52,742 bases of DNA from Trichomonas tenax (lineage: Eukaryota; Parabasalia; Trichomonadida; Trichomonadidae), in the NCBI GenBank assembly GCA_023091735.1, contig JALKBU010000272.1, positions 1 to 52,742 on the forward strand. Reading direction: 5' to 3'. Position 1 is the stretch's first letter; every line of letters starts with the position of its first letter. Position numbers and translations under genes: made by a program. Below, one piece after another: positions 29,597 through 40,370 of the stretch. The notes beneath the pieces are model-generated. The model searched no databases. It saw nothing but the letters and a program-made list of their open reading frames with translations, and was not told where the DNA came from.

Positions 29597-30232
29597 TTAG
29601 ATTGATTCTGGCTTTCTATTCAACAGGGAAGAAATGTTGAAAACTGATTCGAATGGTTCGATTTCCACTTCACTCTCACTCTGAGACTCAGATGATGTTG
29701 GCGAAGCAATCTTTGGATCGTTGGACCTGATGCACCAGCGGCGTGGTGTTGGAAGATGCCTTCCGAATCTTCTTGAGAAGTCGGTAAGGATCTGGTTATC
29801 TTCGTTCAAAATTCTTGCGTGATAGTATCCGGACTTGTGGAAGCAACCGTTGAGGCAAGACTTGGAGCGTCCCATAAACATTTTCAGCCTCTCAGTATTT
29901 ACCAACATGTAGTTAGATCCGAACTGTACACCACAAGCAACTCCGCGATCGAAGTCCGTATAATCACCTCTGCAGACGAAATTCTGGATGAGCATGATGT
30001 GCTTTTGGAATGTATTAAGTGCCATGTTGCGTTTGTTCCTGTCGCTGGCGAACTTGAAGTAAGCAGACAACCTGAGAAATTCGCATTGATCTGGGAAAGA
30101 AAGCTGAAGAACTAAAGGATCAGTGGAGAACTGCATGTCATCGAACTGACAAAACTCCATGTGAGCCTTCTGTAGTTGTGAGTAGTTCTGTACTGCGAGC
30201 ATTGAAGAATAATGGCAAAAAGGTCTTTCCAT
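29597..30232 (-). CDS. Initiator-binding-domain (IBD)-like protein
   Basis: 211 residues from the ATG at 30232. The N-terminal 150 residues look like the winged-helix initiator-binding domain first described in Trichomonas IBP39: an N-terminal helical part, RGVACGVQFGSNYMLVN, then TERLKMFMGRSKSCLNGCFH, the basic helix expected to contact DNA, then a GYYH turn. The C-terminal 40 residues are serine- and glutamate-rich (SESQSESEVEIEPFES), like an activation or interaction tail; no IBP39-type C-terminal domain is present. Likely a nuclear DNA-binding protein that recognises TCA initiators. An initiator-like TCACA abuts its own ATG. The family call is from motif memory. Confidence 0.7.
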   Translation of the reverse strand: MERPFCHYSSMLAVQNYSQLQKAHMEFCQFDDMQFSTDPLVLQLSFPDQCEFLRLSAYFKFASDRNKRNMALNTFQKHIMLIQNFVCRGDYTDFDRGVACGVQFGSNYMLVNTERLKMFMGRSKSCLNGCFHKSGYYHARILNEDNQILTDFSRRFGRHLPTPRRWCIRSNDPKIASPTSSESQSESEVEIEPFESVFNISSLLNRKPESI

Positions 30233-31624
30233 TGTGAGGAATTGTGACGGTGCACTCAATTAATAATCGTAGTCATTGAAAGATTTATTAATGAACATTC
30301 AATTGAAGGACATGCAAAACTTTGATTGATATAGACCGTATGTACTGTGTTACTATGAAAAAGGCAAAAGACCAGTTTTGATATCAATTCATGGCCACTT
30401 TTGTGCTTAATTTTTTTCTATTAGAAATAATATGATGTAAATATATTTTATCCCTCATAAATAATATAATGAACACTAAATTTTTTTGAAAGAAAAAACA
30501 ATTAAAAATGTTAACATATATAGCAATAAAGAATAATTTATAAAGAAAAACATTTTTGAATTCGTTTATTTAAAAATGCAAATGCGTTGATTACACTTAG
30601 CTGATAACGTTTTGTTTTGGAGAAATCATTATATATAACCGCCAAGTTTTTCACAAAATTAATTCGCGGTCATCGTTTTGATTTTGTCGAAATTCCTTGA
30701 GATTTCGCTTTGCTCGGGCATACTAAAGCTGTAATTCAACAGAAAATTTAAGACTTATTGATATATCAATTTTTTTTGATGATGATTGGTCGAACATTGC
30801 AAAAAGTTTTTTATCTTAAATTTATGCACTTTAATATATAGAGTACCAAAATGTTTTGATATTTTCAAAGTGAAATAATCGTTTTATGTCAAAATTTTAA
30901 AATTAAATATCAAATGAGATATATTGTATTGATTTAAATTTTGAAAATAAAATAATCGTTCGCTTCTTGTCAAACTGAAAAATATTTTACTGCTTTCACA
31001 GTATAGAACAAACCACATTACAATTTTTGAAACATTCAAAGTGAAATAATCGTTGAAAGTGACACAACCGCTGACCTAAAATCAAATAATCTCTTTATAT
31101 ATATCTCTACCTTTATGATTTTGCATTTTCAAAGTGAAATAGTCGTTGAAAACTGCTAAAACCGTTTTTAGTATGCTATACATCAATTGCATATTAATAT
31201 TATCTATTTTCTCATTTCAAACGAATATAATCGGTTAATTTACGTAACAGTAAATCTCAAAATACTCCATATCATAGAAAGAAACAAGATAAAGCGTTTA
31301 CGATAATTTTATATGAAAAAACCGAAATTCTCAATAACTTTTTACAAATGTCATATATAAGCTACAATTTTGATCTAGGTACTCTACGGGCGTGTCACTC
31401 ATAATATTGAGGGGGACCCCTTGAAAAAATTGAGAGAAGTGCCTAGATTCAAAAAGTAGTTTAATTTAAATATTTGCCATAACTATTTCTATTTTCGCAA
31501 AAAAATTGTTCCATCGATCACAAAACTGCCTTCGGAGGCGGATATCAGAGTTCATCTGCCTCAATAGTCCATGTTTGGAAGTCAAATTTCACATTATTGA
31601 TATCTGTTTCACACCATTTCTCTC
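30233..31624. other. Long intergenic region with repeated AATCGTT motif
   Basis: 1.39 kb without a gene. It contains the four-copy repeat at 30862-31146 and initiator-like TCACATT (31589) and TCACACC (31609) before the GH3 gene. Confidence 0.5.
30862..31146 (+). promoter_or_regulatory. Four spaced copies of TTTCAAAGTGAAATAATCGTT
   Basis: Copies lie at 30862-30883, 30939-30960, 31034-31054 and 31125-31146; a weaker fifth is near 31212-31237. The spacing is about 77-95 bases. The core AATCGTT is the complement of AACGATT and resembles Myb recognition elements (AACG) known in Trichomonas promoters. The sites lie 480-760 bases upstream of the GH3 gene. A tandem duplication of a regulatory segment is the simplest reading. 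Confidence 0.55.
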
Positions 31625-33181
31625 ATGAATGCTCAACAAATCTTGCATCATTTATCTCTCGAGCAAAAAGTGGGGCAGATGTTTATGCTGAATGTCGATG
31701 GCAAGATACTGGATGACGAGCAGCTTGGTTTGATCAAAAAATATCATCTTGGAAATTTGATTTTATTTTCAAAAAACTTGGGAACTCATGAACAGATCAA
31801 AGAACTGACTGAGAAGTTCCAGGACTATTCAAAAACAGAGTTTGGAGTTCCAGCTTTCATTTCAACAGATATGGAAGGCGGAAATGTCTTAAGATTCGGT
31901 TCTGACCTTCCTAAGTTCCCTGGTGCTGCTGCTGTTGCGTCTGTAGGTTCTCTTGATAAGTGTGAGAAGTTGTCTGAAGCTGTATCAAAAGATTTATTGA
32001 GTTTAGGCATTAACATGAATTTGGCGCCTGTTTGCGATGTAAATGATAGCGCCATCAATCCAGTAATTGGTGCACGTTCATATGGAGATAATTCTGATGT
32101 TGTCTCAAGATTTATCAAATCTCACATCAAAGGACACAAGAAAGACGGCTGTTTAACATGTGCAAAGCATTTTCCAGGTCATGGAAGCACAACACAAGAC
32201 TCACACGAAGCGTTACCTCACATTACACACAGTTATGAAGAATTCATGCAAAAAGATATTCCTCCTTTTGTAGAAGCCATAGAAGCAGGTGTGGATGCTG
32301 TTATGACGGCACATCTGCTTACACCGATAGATCCAGAAAATCCAGCTTCGCTCTCTCCAAAAGTTATTAATTTCCTTAGAAATGAACTTCATTACCAAGG
32401 ATTGGTTGTCACAGATTCACTCGCTATGAAAGGTGTCGCGATGCAGGAAATGGATGTTGCTGTGAGAAAAGCAATTTTAGCCGGAAATGACATTTTAATT
32501 GCAAATGCTGATGATGTGTTTTCTATTTATACACTGATAGAGAAGGCCGTAGAAGATGTGAAAAACGGCTTAATTAACCAAAAACTCATTGATGATGCAT
32601 GTATGAGAATATTAACAGCCAAGCTTAAGCTTAACAACCAGAACACAGCTGATTATAATCCCACTGATACTGTTAATATCGCTAAGGATATCAGCACACA
32701 TTCTATTGCAGCTTTTAGAGATCTTCACAATTTGATTCCATTGAAGTCGAAGAAAGTTTTATGCGTTAGCTGCAAGAATTGGGCTCGAATTTCTTCTTTC
32801 GAGAATAACTTCAACAAGTCATTTAGTGAAGTTTTTAAGGAGAAAATTAGTTATCCAATTGAAATTGTTGAAATAAGTCCAGATCCAACAGAGGAAGAGA
32901 TCGGTACAGCTCTGCAATTAGCAAAAACAGCTGATGTTGTTGTTTTCACTCCTTTGAGAATAATTATTTTTAAGGAGCAACAAAAACTTCTCAATAAGCT
33001 TCTCAAAGTCAACGAAAACCTTATATATGTTTCGCTCTTTGATCCATATGAAGTTAGACTTCTTAATGATGTTCCTTCAATAATTATTGGGTTCGAATAT
33101 AATGAACTCAGCATTGAATCAACAATCAACGTTTTAACCGGTGCCAAAGAGGCAACGGGTCATTTTAACATCCAACAATAA
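31625..33181 (+). CDS. Family GH3 glycosidase, NagZ-like beta-N-acetylhexosaminidase
   Basis: 518 residues with an intact TIM-barrel GH3 domain. Motifs are MEGGNVLRF (bacterial DQEGG-type loop), AKHFPGHGSTTQDSHEALP and VVTDSLAMKG. The last aspartate is the nucleophile, and the D-x-H pair in QDSHEALP is the unusual acid/base of NagZ. The C-terminal 170 residues form an extra domain, as in Gram-positive NagZ proteins. These enzymes remove N-acetylglucosamine from muropeptides or glycans. There is no signal peptide, so cytosolic or vesicular action is likely. The gene is probably a transfer from bacteria. TAAA overlaps the stop codon, so it is expressed with host signals. Confidence 0.88.
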   Translation: MNAQQILHHLSLEQKVGQMFMLNVDGKILDDEQLGLIKKYHLGNLILFSKNLGTHEQIKELTEKFQDYSKTEFGVPAFISTDMEGGNVLRFGSDLPKFPGAAAVASVGSLDKCEKLSEAVSKDLLSLGINMNLAPVCDVNDSAINPVIGARSYGDNSDVVSRFIKSHIKGHKKDGCLTCAKHFPGHGSTTQDSHEALPHITHSYEEFMQKDIPPFVEAIEAGVDAVMTAHLLTPIDPENPASLSPKVINFLRNELHYQGLVVTDSLAMKGVAMQEMDVAVRKAILAGNDILIANADDVFSIYTLIEKAVEDVKNGLINQKLIDDACMRILTAKLKLNNQNTADYNPTDTVNIAKDISTHSIAAFRDLHNLIPLKSKKVLCVSCKNWARISSFENNFNKSFSEVFKEKISYPIEIVEISPDPTEEEIGTALQLAKTADVVVFTPLRIIIFKEQQKLLNKLLKVNENLIYVSLFDPYEVRLLNDVPSIIIGFEYNELSIESTINVLTGAKEATGHFNIQQ

Positions 33182-33398
33182 AATATTTGTTTTATTTAAA
33201 TTAAATTAACATGATTCGATATTTTAAATAACAACAATATAAAGCATGCAAGGTATACATAAATATAAGCATATTCAAACAACTCTATTCATCGATGATA
33301 TTGATATATTTTGCAAATATTTTCAAACATAGTGATTTCAACTTTAATTGCATGCTCACAACATAATGAGATAAAAATTTGATCATTTTTATCATTTG

Positions 33399-33977
33399 TT
33401 ATTCTAATTGCTTTTGGAATGGAATGAAGATTAATACAGAAATGAAAATCATTATGACTGCAAGACCTTGAATTTTTAGATGGTCTGTGAAGCTGTTGAG
33501 GCTGTGTGCGAGAGATCTTGTCGATATTTGAAGAAATGTTGGCTGTTTTGATAGAAATTCATAATATTTCTTTTTTCCTTTATCACAATTTTCTATATCA
33601 AGAGGATATTTATTTGAATTTGGTTTATTACATTTAAACTCAGCAATTATTTTTTTATATTCTGCAGAAGCTTTGCGTTTTGCTGACCATTGTTCTATTA
33701 TTCCAGAAAACATAGAAAAAAGAAAATAAATGCAGAAAGTGAGTATCATTACTAAAAGTAAAATTGATGTCAATATTTTCAAAATAAGAACGACAAATGA
33801 CATTTTGCTCTTTTGATTCTGTAGTGATTGGAACCGCATTGATGACATTCTATTTGCTATTTGTTGATTTTTGCGTGTTGGAGCAATTATTCTCGTTTCA
33901 TCCGAATTCCTCCTTGAACTGGACGAAGAAATCGGCTGAGAAACGTAATTTGTCCTCACTACATCCTTTTCAGTCAT
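33399..33977 (-). CDS. Two-pass membrane protein, possible Brl1/Brr6-like
   Basis: 192 residues. A serine/arginine-rich N-terminus (1-58) is followed by a membrane segment (about 59-90), a 75-residue loop with two cysteines (KCNKP, NCDKG), an amphipathic stretch (TRSLAHSLNSFTDHL) and a second membrane segment (about 169-187). Brr6/Brl1 proteins of the nuclear envelope have this layout: two membrane spans around a cysteine-containing lumenal domain, with a conserved amphipathic helix before the second span. They help nuclear pore assembly and lipid balance. Brr6 usually has four cysteines; only two are visible here, so the call is tentative. Two TTACATG(A/T)CA motifs lie 30-60 bases upstream of the start. 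Confidence 0.55.
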   Translation of the reverse strand: MTEKDVVRTNYVSQPISSSSSRRNSDETRIIAPTRKNQQIANRMSSMRFQSLQNQKSKMSFVVLILKILTSILLLVMILTFCIYFLFSMFSGIIEQWSAKRKASAEYKKIIAEFKCNKPNSNKYPLDIENCDKGKKKYYEFLSKQPTFLQISTRSLAHSLNSFTDHLKIQGLAVIMIFISVLIFIPFQKQLE

Positions 33978-34006
33978 TCACTTGAAGTAGTTTTAAAAAT
34001 TTTATT

Positions 34007-34035
34007 TTACATGTCATAGCAAATTTTACATGACA
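34007..34035. promoter_or_regulatory. Paired TTACATG(A/T)CA motifs
   Basis: TTACATGTCA at 34007-34016 and TTACATGACA at 34026-34035, 30-60 bases upstream of the minus-strand membrane protein. Similar pairs occur at 3220/3238 and 24709/24731. Confidence 0.45.
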
Positions 34036-34070
34036 AATTATTTTTTCTCACATCGAAAACTCGATTATTA

Positions 34071-34560
34071 ATTCATTATTTTACGAAATTAAGCATTGAT
34101 ACATCATTTCATAATGATATTAAACTTTGGGAAGAAATTTGAAAGTCAAATCTTGTCTCCATTCATTCTTTATTTGAGAATAAGCCAACAGTTCAGATCG
34201 ATCAGAACAGAATGAAATTATTCGATCAGCTCTTCTTCAAATTCCCAGCTGATCCATATGAGCTCTTCAATTGCGATCAGACATCCCCTGATGATTGGAT
34301 GAAAGCCGCCTTTTAAAGGCTCGTGTTATTATCCGAATATTTAGTTGTTCCTAATAAGCTACGCCTTGATTAATGTTTAAACTGTTTTTATTTCCTTCAA
34401 TCGAGAGATCTTTTTCTCTTTAATTCTTCACACATCCGTTTTTCAAAATGTTGTAATTTTCCATTTATTCAAAGATGTTAGTAACCAACCGATTTTCAAT
34501 CTTCAGCAGTCGAAGCGACTTGTTCCTATCGCATCCCAGCATCCTTTGGAAAGATTTTAA
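34071..34560 (+). pseudogene. Coding remnant, three in-frame stops
   Basis: A single frame reads SIDTSFHNDIKLWEEI, stop, KSNLVSIHSLFENKPTVQID...KLFDQLFFKFPADPYELF...DDWMKAAF, stop, RLVLLSEYLVVPNKLRLD, stop, then continues with weaker coding character. Codon use and residue composition are gene-like between the stops. I recognise no family. A dead gene without frameshifts is the best reading. Confidence 0.4.
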
Positions 34561-35040
34561 AATTTGAAGTCTTTATTTATAGATATTGAGCTATTTATCT
34601 TATACAGAACTACTCAACTCAATGTGTTAAAACATGGAACCACAAGATAAGAATGGAATAAAGGTTTAATTAGAAAACTAATATATAAAGTTGTTTATAG
34701 CAATATCTCTCTTGTATTTTAAATCTACTCACTAATCATTGTAAAAATACAATATTAGAAATAGCCATTGTTCCTAAAATTTGATCGAAATATTTTTCTC
34801 TTTTTGCAATATTGGTCAAATCAGGCTTATTATCTGCCATCATTGACAAATCGAAGAAAGTATTAATTTAGTCAATATTTTGTAATGTCATTCGTATTTA
34901 AACAAAAATTCATTTTTTGATTTTTACTTCAATAGAACAAAATAACGAAGATAAAATTATAACATTGCTTGAGAAAAGTTTAGTTATCTATGCAGTTTCT
35001 ATTAAAAACAAATATCAATAAAGTTAAAAGACAGATATAT
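34561..35040. other. Intergenic, no gene seen
   Basis: AT-rich stretch after the coding remnant and before the 3' end of the decayed transporter. Confidence 0.45.
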
Positions 35041-37549
35041 TTAGTATTTCATGCCAAGAAAGGACGTTTTCTCCATTCCACGGACAAAAGCAAATGTCGG
35101 TGGAATGTTTGAGATAAGCTTGAGGATGTCGAGATAGATTTCTGGATCCATGTCATCATTTGGGACGAAGAGTGTCGAAATAACGAGCGTGGGCTTGCTC
35201 GAGAACTCTCTGATCATATCTGCGAAGAGGAGGAAGCGCGTGTACGATTTATCTGACGCGCTCTTCTTTGTCATGTTCTCCCAATATGCTGTAGAGAACG
35301 CAGAAGGCCTCATCTTCCTCTCGCACAGCTCTCTTCCCACGACTTCACACTTAATACGGAATCTCTCGCAGAGTTTCTCTGTTCGGTAGACACTCTACTC
35401 GACGGTGTCACCGTTTCCTGTGTACGCGACAGTGATGATCCTGATCTTCTTCTTCATCATTTAGCGATAATGTAGCCGGCGAGAACAGTGAGGCCTCCTT
35501 CATCAGAGAGCCAGTAGATGTCTATGTACTCACTGCTGCTGTTGATGTCGAATGGCCTCATTGCGAGAATGAGGCCGTACTTTGCCTTGAGGATTTCCAA
35601 TACCATCGAATACACTTCGTCGCTTGGCCTTCCGTTAAGGTTCATGAACACCGTGTTTGGCCTGAACACTCCTATGCCAGAGGTCAGTATCTGCCTCGTG
35701 AGCGCATTCACGTTGTTTACAACCATCACAGTTTCGTAGAAACAGTTGTGTTTGTCTGCGAAGTACTTCTGCGCGTTATTCCTCATTTCCATCGCCAAGT
35801 TGATGCCGTTCATTTCGTTAACCACTTGGCTGACAATGCAGAAGCCTTCGCCGCCGAGAACGATGCCTATGAACTGCAGCGATGTCTCTTCGAACTTTTC
35901 TTCTTCGCTGACAATTGTCAAAAGATTGATCCGAAAAATCTTCGGATTTTGATCGATTCTTTGTGTGCCTAAAGCGTGGGTGAACGCACTGTAGAACGAT
36001 TTCGCCTGGATTAAGGAGCCACAATTCTTATCGGAGCCTTGTTTATAACAGATATAATAGATGACAGCAAAAATGATCCAATTAATTATTGTCAAAACCC
36101 ATGAGATCATGAAGCAGAGCACCAGGGTAATGAAAGAACCAAACAGAGACAACCACGGCGACCAGTATTTGGCTTTAGGACGCCATCCTGTGATGTGGCT
36201 GCAAGAAATTGTCCACACGCACCAATTGAAGACGACGAACATCGTCAAGAAGAAAATTGTATTGATGTTTGATGTGAAGTCCAAATTACCAATGCCGACG
36301 AAAACTGCTGTGATACTCAATGGAACCCAGTAATCATAGTGCCTTTTGATCTTTGGAAGCAATTCGCCGTTGGCCATATCATCGATGAGCCATGTTGTGT
36401 ATCCTATGTTACCCAATGAGCGATGAACACCATAAATTATGATAGCAACAAATCAAATCCATTTGTTCAAGTTGAAGGAGAGAATCGGGTTACCGAGAGG
36501 GCTCTGAAGGAACTCAGAAGTACCGCAGACACCCAATAATATGATTTTCACGTGCCAAATTATTAATGATAAAACAAAGGCTGAAGTTAAGCCTCGTTGG
36601 ATCATTTTGTCTGGTCTCTTCAAGTTTTCGTCGTAAGCAAAACAACCTGTGAGAGCAGTGAAGCCATGTGAAACTGTATAGATATAACTAAAGAATTTGT
36701 TAATTGTCATAGGTTAAAATGCGTTTGATTTGAATGTATCAACTCTGGCACCAGTAAATCCCTCTGTAGATCCTGGTTTTCTCGCGAAACACCCAATGAA
36801 GAAGAAATCAAGCCAATTGCATGCGAAGCAGCTGTAATACGTAACGAATATGTCCACTAGAAAGATAATGGGACCGAAATTATCATGATTCTGAACGCTA
36901 AAACGCGTACATCATTAAAATGCGTTCCAGTGAAGTATTTTGATGCATACATCTCAACTATTGTTTCGGCAAAGCCAACAACAACCGCTGCTTCACCTAA
37001 GCACGTATAAATATCCAAGAAAATCGTTAAGCAGCGCCCTAATTATGGACCAATTGATCTGGACACGATAAAGTAGATTCCACCTCCATACATTTCACCA
37101 ATGGTTCCAAGTGCACACAATGATGTTATCAAGATAATCTAAACTATTGCAGAAATCCAAATGATTAAAAGTGAATAAACAACGCCACAATCTCCGACGA
37201 GTTTTCCTGCACGAAACCAATACTTCATGCTTACTAAGCTGACTATGATTGGTAAGAATACTCCTGTAAACGTTCTCATGTTCTTTGTTTTATTATCGAC
37301 CGGCAGAGCCTTTGTTATCACAGCATGCTTAGCTTTCTCCCTCAACTCGTTGATGTTGGGCCTGAATGTAGGGCTCTTGAAGTAAACAGTGGACGGAGCG
37401 ATGTCATTTGGGTCCAAAAATGTCTATGGAGGCGTGTAAGTGCTTCCACTGGCCGAATCACTCACGGTGTCGTTAGTATCTAATGATTCGCTGTCTTCGC
37501 TCTCTGACATTTGCTCCAAAATATCGTTCTCAGTGTCGACTTCTTCCAT
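35041..37549 (-). pseudogene. SLC12-type cation-chloride cotransporter, multiply broken
   Basis: The ATG at 37549 starts an acidic N-terminus (MEEVDTENDILEQMSESEDS). About 830 codons can be followed through the family's landmarks: GGGIYFIVSRSIGP, GFTALTGCFAYDENLKRPDKMIQRG, RSLGNIGYTTWLIDDM, GWRPKAKYW and the C-terminal IDIYWLSDEGGLTVL. In-frame stops lie at 37424, 37139, 37043, 36714, 36453 and 35395; frame changes lie near 36895 and 35460. Family members move Na, K and Cl together across the plasma membrane through 12 spans. Here no functional product is possible. The even spread of point stops and few indels suggests decay after duplication. Confidence 0.85.
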
Positions 37550-38399
37550 TATGTTTTTATGATTTGATGGCAAGAAATTATTAAAAATTTTTCGTTGATT
37601 TTTCTATTCTCTATGCTAAGTAGAGCATTATTTTGGGATATTTTTTTGTTGTATTGAAATGTCTATAAAATGATGACGTAAACTATTGAAATCAGCGAAC
37701 ACAGACTCACAAAAATTAAATTAGGAGAAATAAAACATTTTGTGATACTATGAATCATATGAATTTGGTTCCAAAAAAATGTTAAAATTCTTGATATCGT
37801 TTTGTTTTTGTGATATGTGTCATATATATAGCAGTATTTTAAGGAAATTTCGAATTAAAAATCGGTTTTTCAAAATTGATTTTGAAATTCATCGTGAATT
37901 TTTAATTTCATTAATATATTCATGACCTAATGGAAGAGAGAGAGAGATGGATATATCGTTAAAACTGAAAACAAATATATTTTGATTGGAAAGAAATTTA
38001 TTATGTTTATATTTTTGCATTTATCCAGTTCATATAGTTCCCAAACATTAGCGCTGTGATATGGATATTGTTAGATTTAGAACTGAGTGAATGCTGAATA
38101 AGGATTCACTCAGATTAGGAATTGAGCATTGTAATATTTGCCAAATGATAATAATCAAAAATTTACATATTACGACTAAGTGAGAACACTTTAATAGGAT
38201 TTTATTTTGTCATCAAATTTCAAGGGTAATGGCAACATATATGGAAGAATCGATAAAAAGAAAGGAAATTCATTTCTCTTATGATTAGTCAACACTACTA
38301 ACTTCAAATACATTTTCAATTATGTTTTTATCAATCATTTAAAAATATGCCATGTAAAATATTACTGACAAATAAATTATATTATATCAAATAAACTAT
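37550..38399. other. Intergenic, no gene seen
   Basis: AT-rich stretch. It holds a GAGAGAGAGAGA tract (about 37935) and is followed by a TTACATGACA motif at 38400, about 100 bases before the BspA-like gene. Confidence 0.45.
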
Positions 38400-38504
38400 T
38401 TACATGACAAATCAAGTTTAAAAGTGCCATTTTAGAAAGATTTTCCAATTTAAAGGAGAAAACATTGATAAATAGGAGACCACATTCTCTCGTTTAATGG
38501 GGAT

Positions 38505-39385
38505 ATGATCACTAAATTTGATGCCACATTTACAAGAAGAATTGTTGTTACAAATCAAATTTATAAGAAAATTGGAAACCATGTGTGCGAATATTGCCAA
38601 TTCTTCGGCCTTGACCTCAGCCAGTCTAATATAAGTCATATTGGAAGTTATTACTTCCTGCATGCAAATCGTTTGACTGAAGTTCTTTTACCTCAATCAC
38701 TGATACAAATCGGTGATAATGGATTGGGAGAAACTGCAATTTACTCCATTTTTATACCAGCAAACGTTAGATATATGACCGGATTTGCTTTTAATAAGTG
38801 TTATAACCTCGCAAATATCATTGTTGATGAAAACAATCAATATTTCGTTTCCATCAATAATTTAATTTTCTTGACCCTCAAATTCGAACTTTAAGTACCA
38901 AATTATTTCATCGTTGCGATTTGCTTAAATTGATTGATTTTTCGATGACATCAGTTGAATATATTCCATCTGGCTGCTTCGCTTATTTAAGGGTCATCGA
39001 AACAATAATATTGCCTCCAAATATAACATCATTTCGATCGAATGCGTTTATTGAGATATCAATAATGAAAGCTTTAAGTATTCCTCCTTCGGTGACAAAT
39101 ATTCCATCTCCTGCATTCGAAGCATGCAGAAATCTAAGAATTGTTGCTTATTTTGGAAACACGACATTCCCCACTACAGCAATATTCCATAACTGCCCAA
39201 AGATAGAAAGTATTCGAGTAACACCGTTTTATTTAAGTTCATTATTTAGTAATTTTAAAGTAACAAAAGATGCTTTTTCATATGGATCATATTTCATCGT
39301 TCAGTGCAATACATGCGCTCAAATAGTGATTTACAATAGATTATTTATTATGTTATGCGTTCTAATTTATATGAAAATGTATTGA
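38505..39385 (+). pseudogene. BspA-like leucine-rich repeat protein, frameshifted
   Basis: The protein consists of TpLRR/BspA-type repeats: LTEVLLPQSLIQIGDNGL, IYSIFIPANVRYMTGFAF, ETIILPPNITSFRSNAF and MKALSIPPSVTNIPSPAF. The frame is lost between 38870 and 38873 and resumes as DPQIRTLSTKLFHRCDLLKL, joining smoothly to the second part, so one small indel broke an original protein of about 290 residues. BspA-like proteins are the largest surface protein family of Trichomonas and are linked to adhesion to host and bacteria. This copy lacks a membrane anchor at its end, so it may also be truncated. Two short products could be made, but a dead gene is more likely. Confidence 0.8.
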
Positions 39386-39582
39386 TGAATAATCATAAGC
39401 GCAAAAATATTTTGGAAATTTTCTCGAAAAGTTATTTGAACTAAAGGAAAAATCTCATTGCAATGGATGAAATCAGAAGTTAATATAGAATAGAAAGTAA
39501 TCCATTCATTAACAATCGTTTTCTTTCCTAGATAATCAGATTGATTATCGTCGGAAAAAGATTCATAAATCTCAATATTTCC

Positions 39583-40150
39583 CTAAAATCTATACGAATT
39601 ATTATGAAAGATGCAATTTCTTATGACTGCAGATAAAATATCAACACGAATCAATGACTGATTTATTGATCCACTGTTGTCAATAAAATTGCAACTAGTT
39701 ATAGAAACTCCTACATCGCCAAAAGCATAGAATTCATTCATTTGACACTCAAAGTTTTGCAAATTATTCCAAAACAATGAATGCTTCAAATATGATTCAT
39801 TTTTGAGCAATGCTAAAGAGATTAAACATCTTCCTTGAACTTTGGCATCTGAAACATTGGAGCAATATATATTAAGGCTTTCAATGCAATACACATTTTC
39901 TAATCCAATATATTTTTCATTTCCTGACATGTCAGGAAATCGAAGATTGATTTATCATGCTTAGAGCATTCGATACACAATAAACACCAGTATTGGAAGT
40001 CATTGAGCCGACACCGCACACTATATTTTGTGTGAAATGGCCTTTGTTTCCATATGATATCGATCATCCATTTTTCGTATTTGAACAATTTAAAAATGTT
40101 GTTTCTTCAACAAGAAAATATGTTTCTGTTTTATCGCTGGAAAATTTATA
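39583..40150 (-). pseudogene. Right-handed beta-helix surface protein fragment
   Basis: The final 115 residues are open from 39930 to 39583 (...FECQMNEFYAFGDVGVSITSCNF and VIRNCIFHNNS) and show the short N-x-F/C-x-F rungs of parallel beta-helix proteins. Upstream the frame changes near 39920, giving GHFTQNIVCGVGSMTSNTG and FLVEETTFLNCSNTKNG with an internal stop. Such proteins form large trichomonad surface families. The N-terminal part may extend to about 40370, but the frames there are unclear. It is a decayed member by frameshift and stop. Confidence 0.5.
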
Positions 40151-40370
40151 CTTCCACTTATTTGTTTAATGAAAGCGCATCGAAATATATATTATTTAAA
40201 ATATGAGCTTTTAATATAAAGGTTATAGAGCCCTGTAATCTCAATATCGAACTGCGTTTCATTGTAGAAATCATTCCACAATTTTCGAATGAATATAACA
40301 AAAATTCATCAAAACAAACAAAAACAAAAATAAATTTACTCTTACAGGATCCAAACTCACAATGAAGCAA

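Noticed and set aside
31385..31440. GGGGGACCCC palindrome as a regulatory site
   Set aside because: Single short occurrence here; a similar GGGGGACCC in the 5' direct repeats lies in a different context, so no function can be argued.
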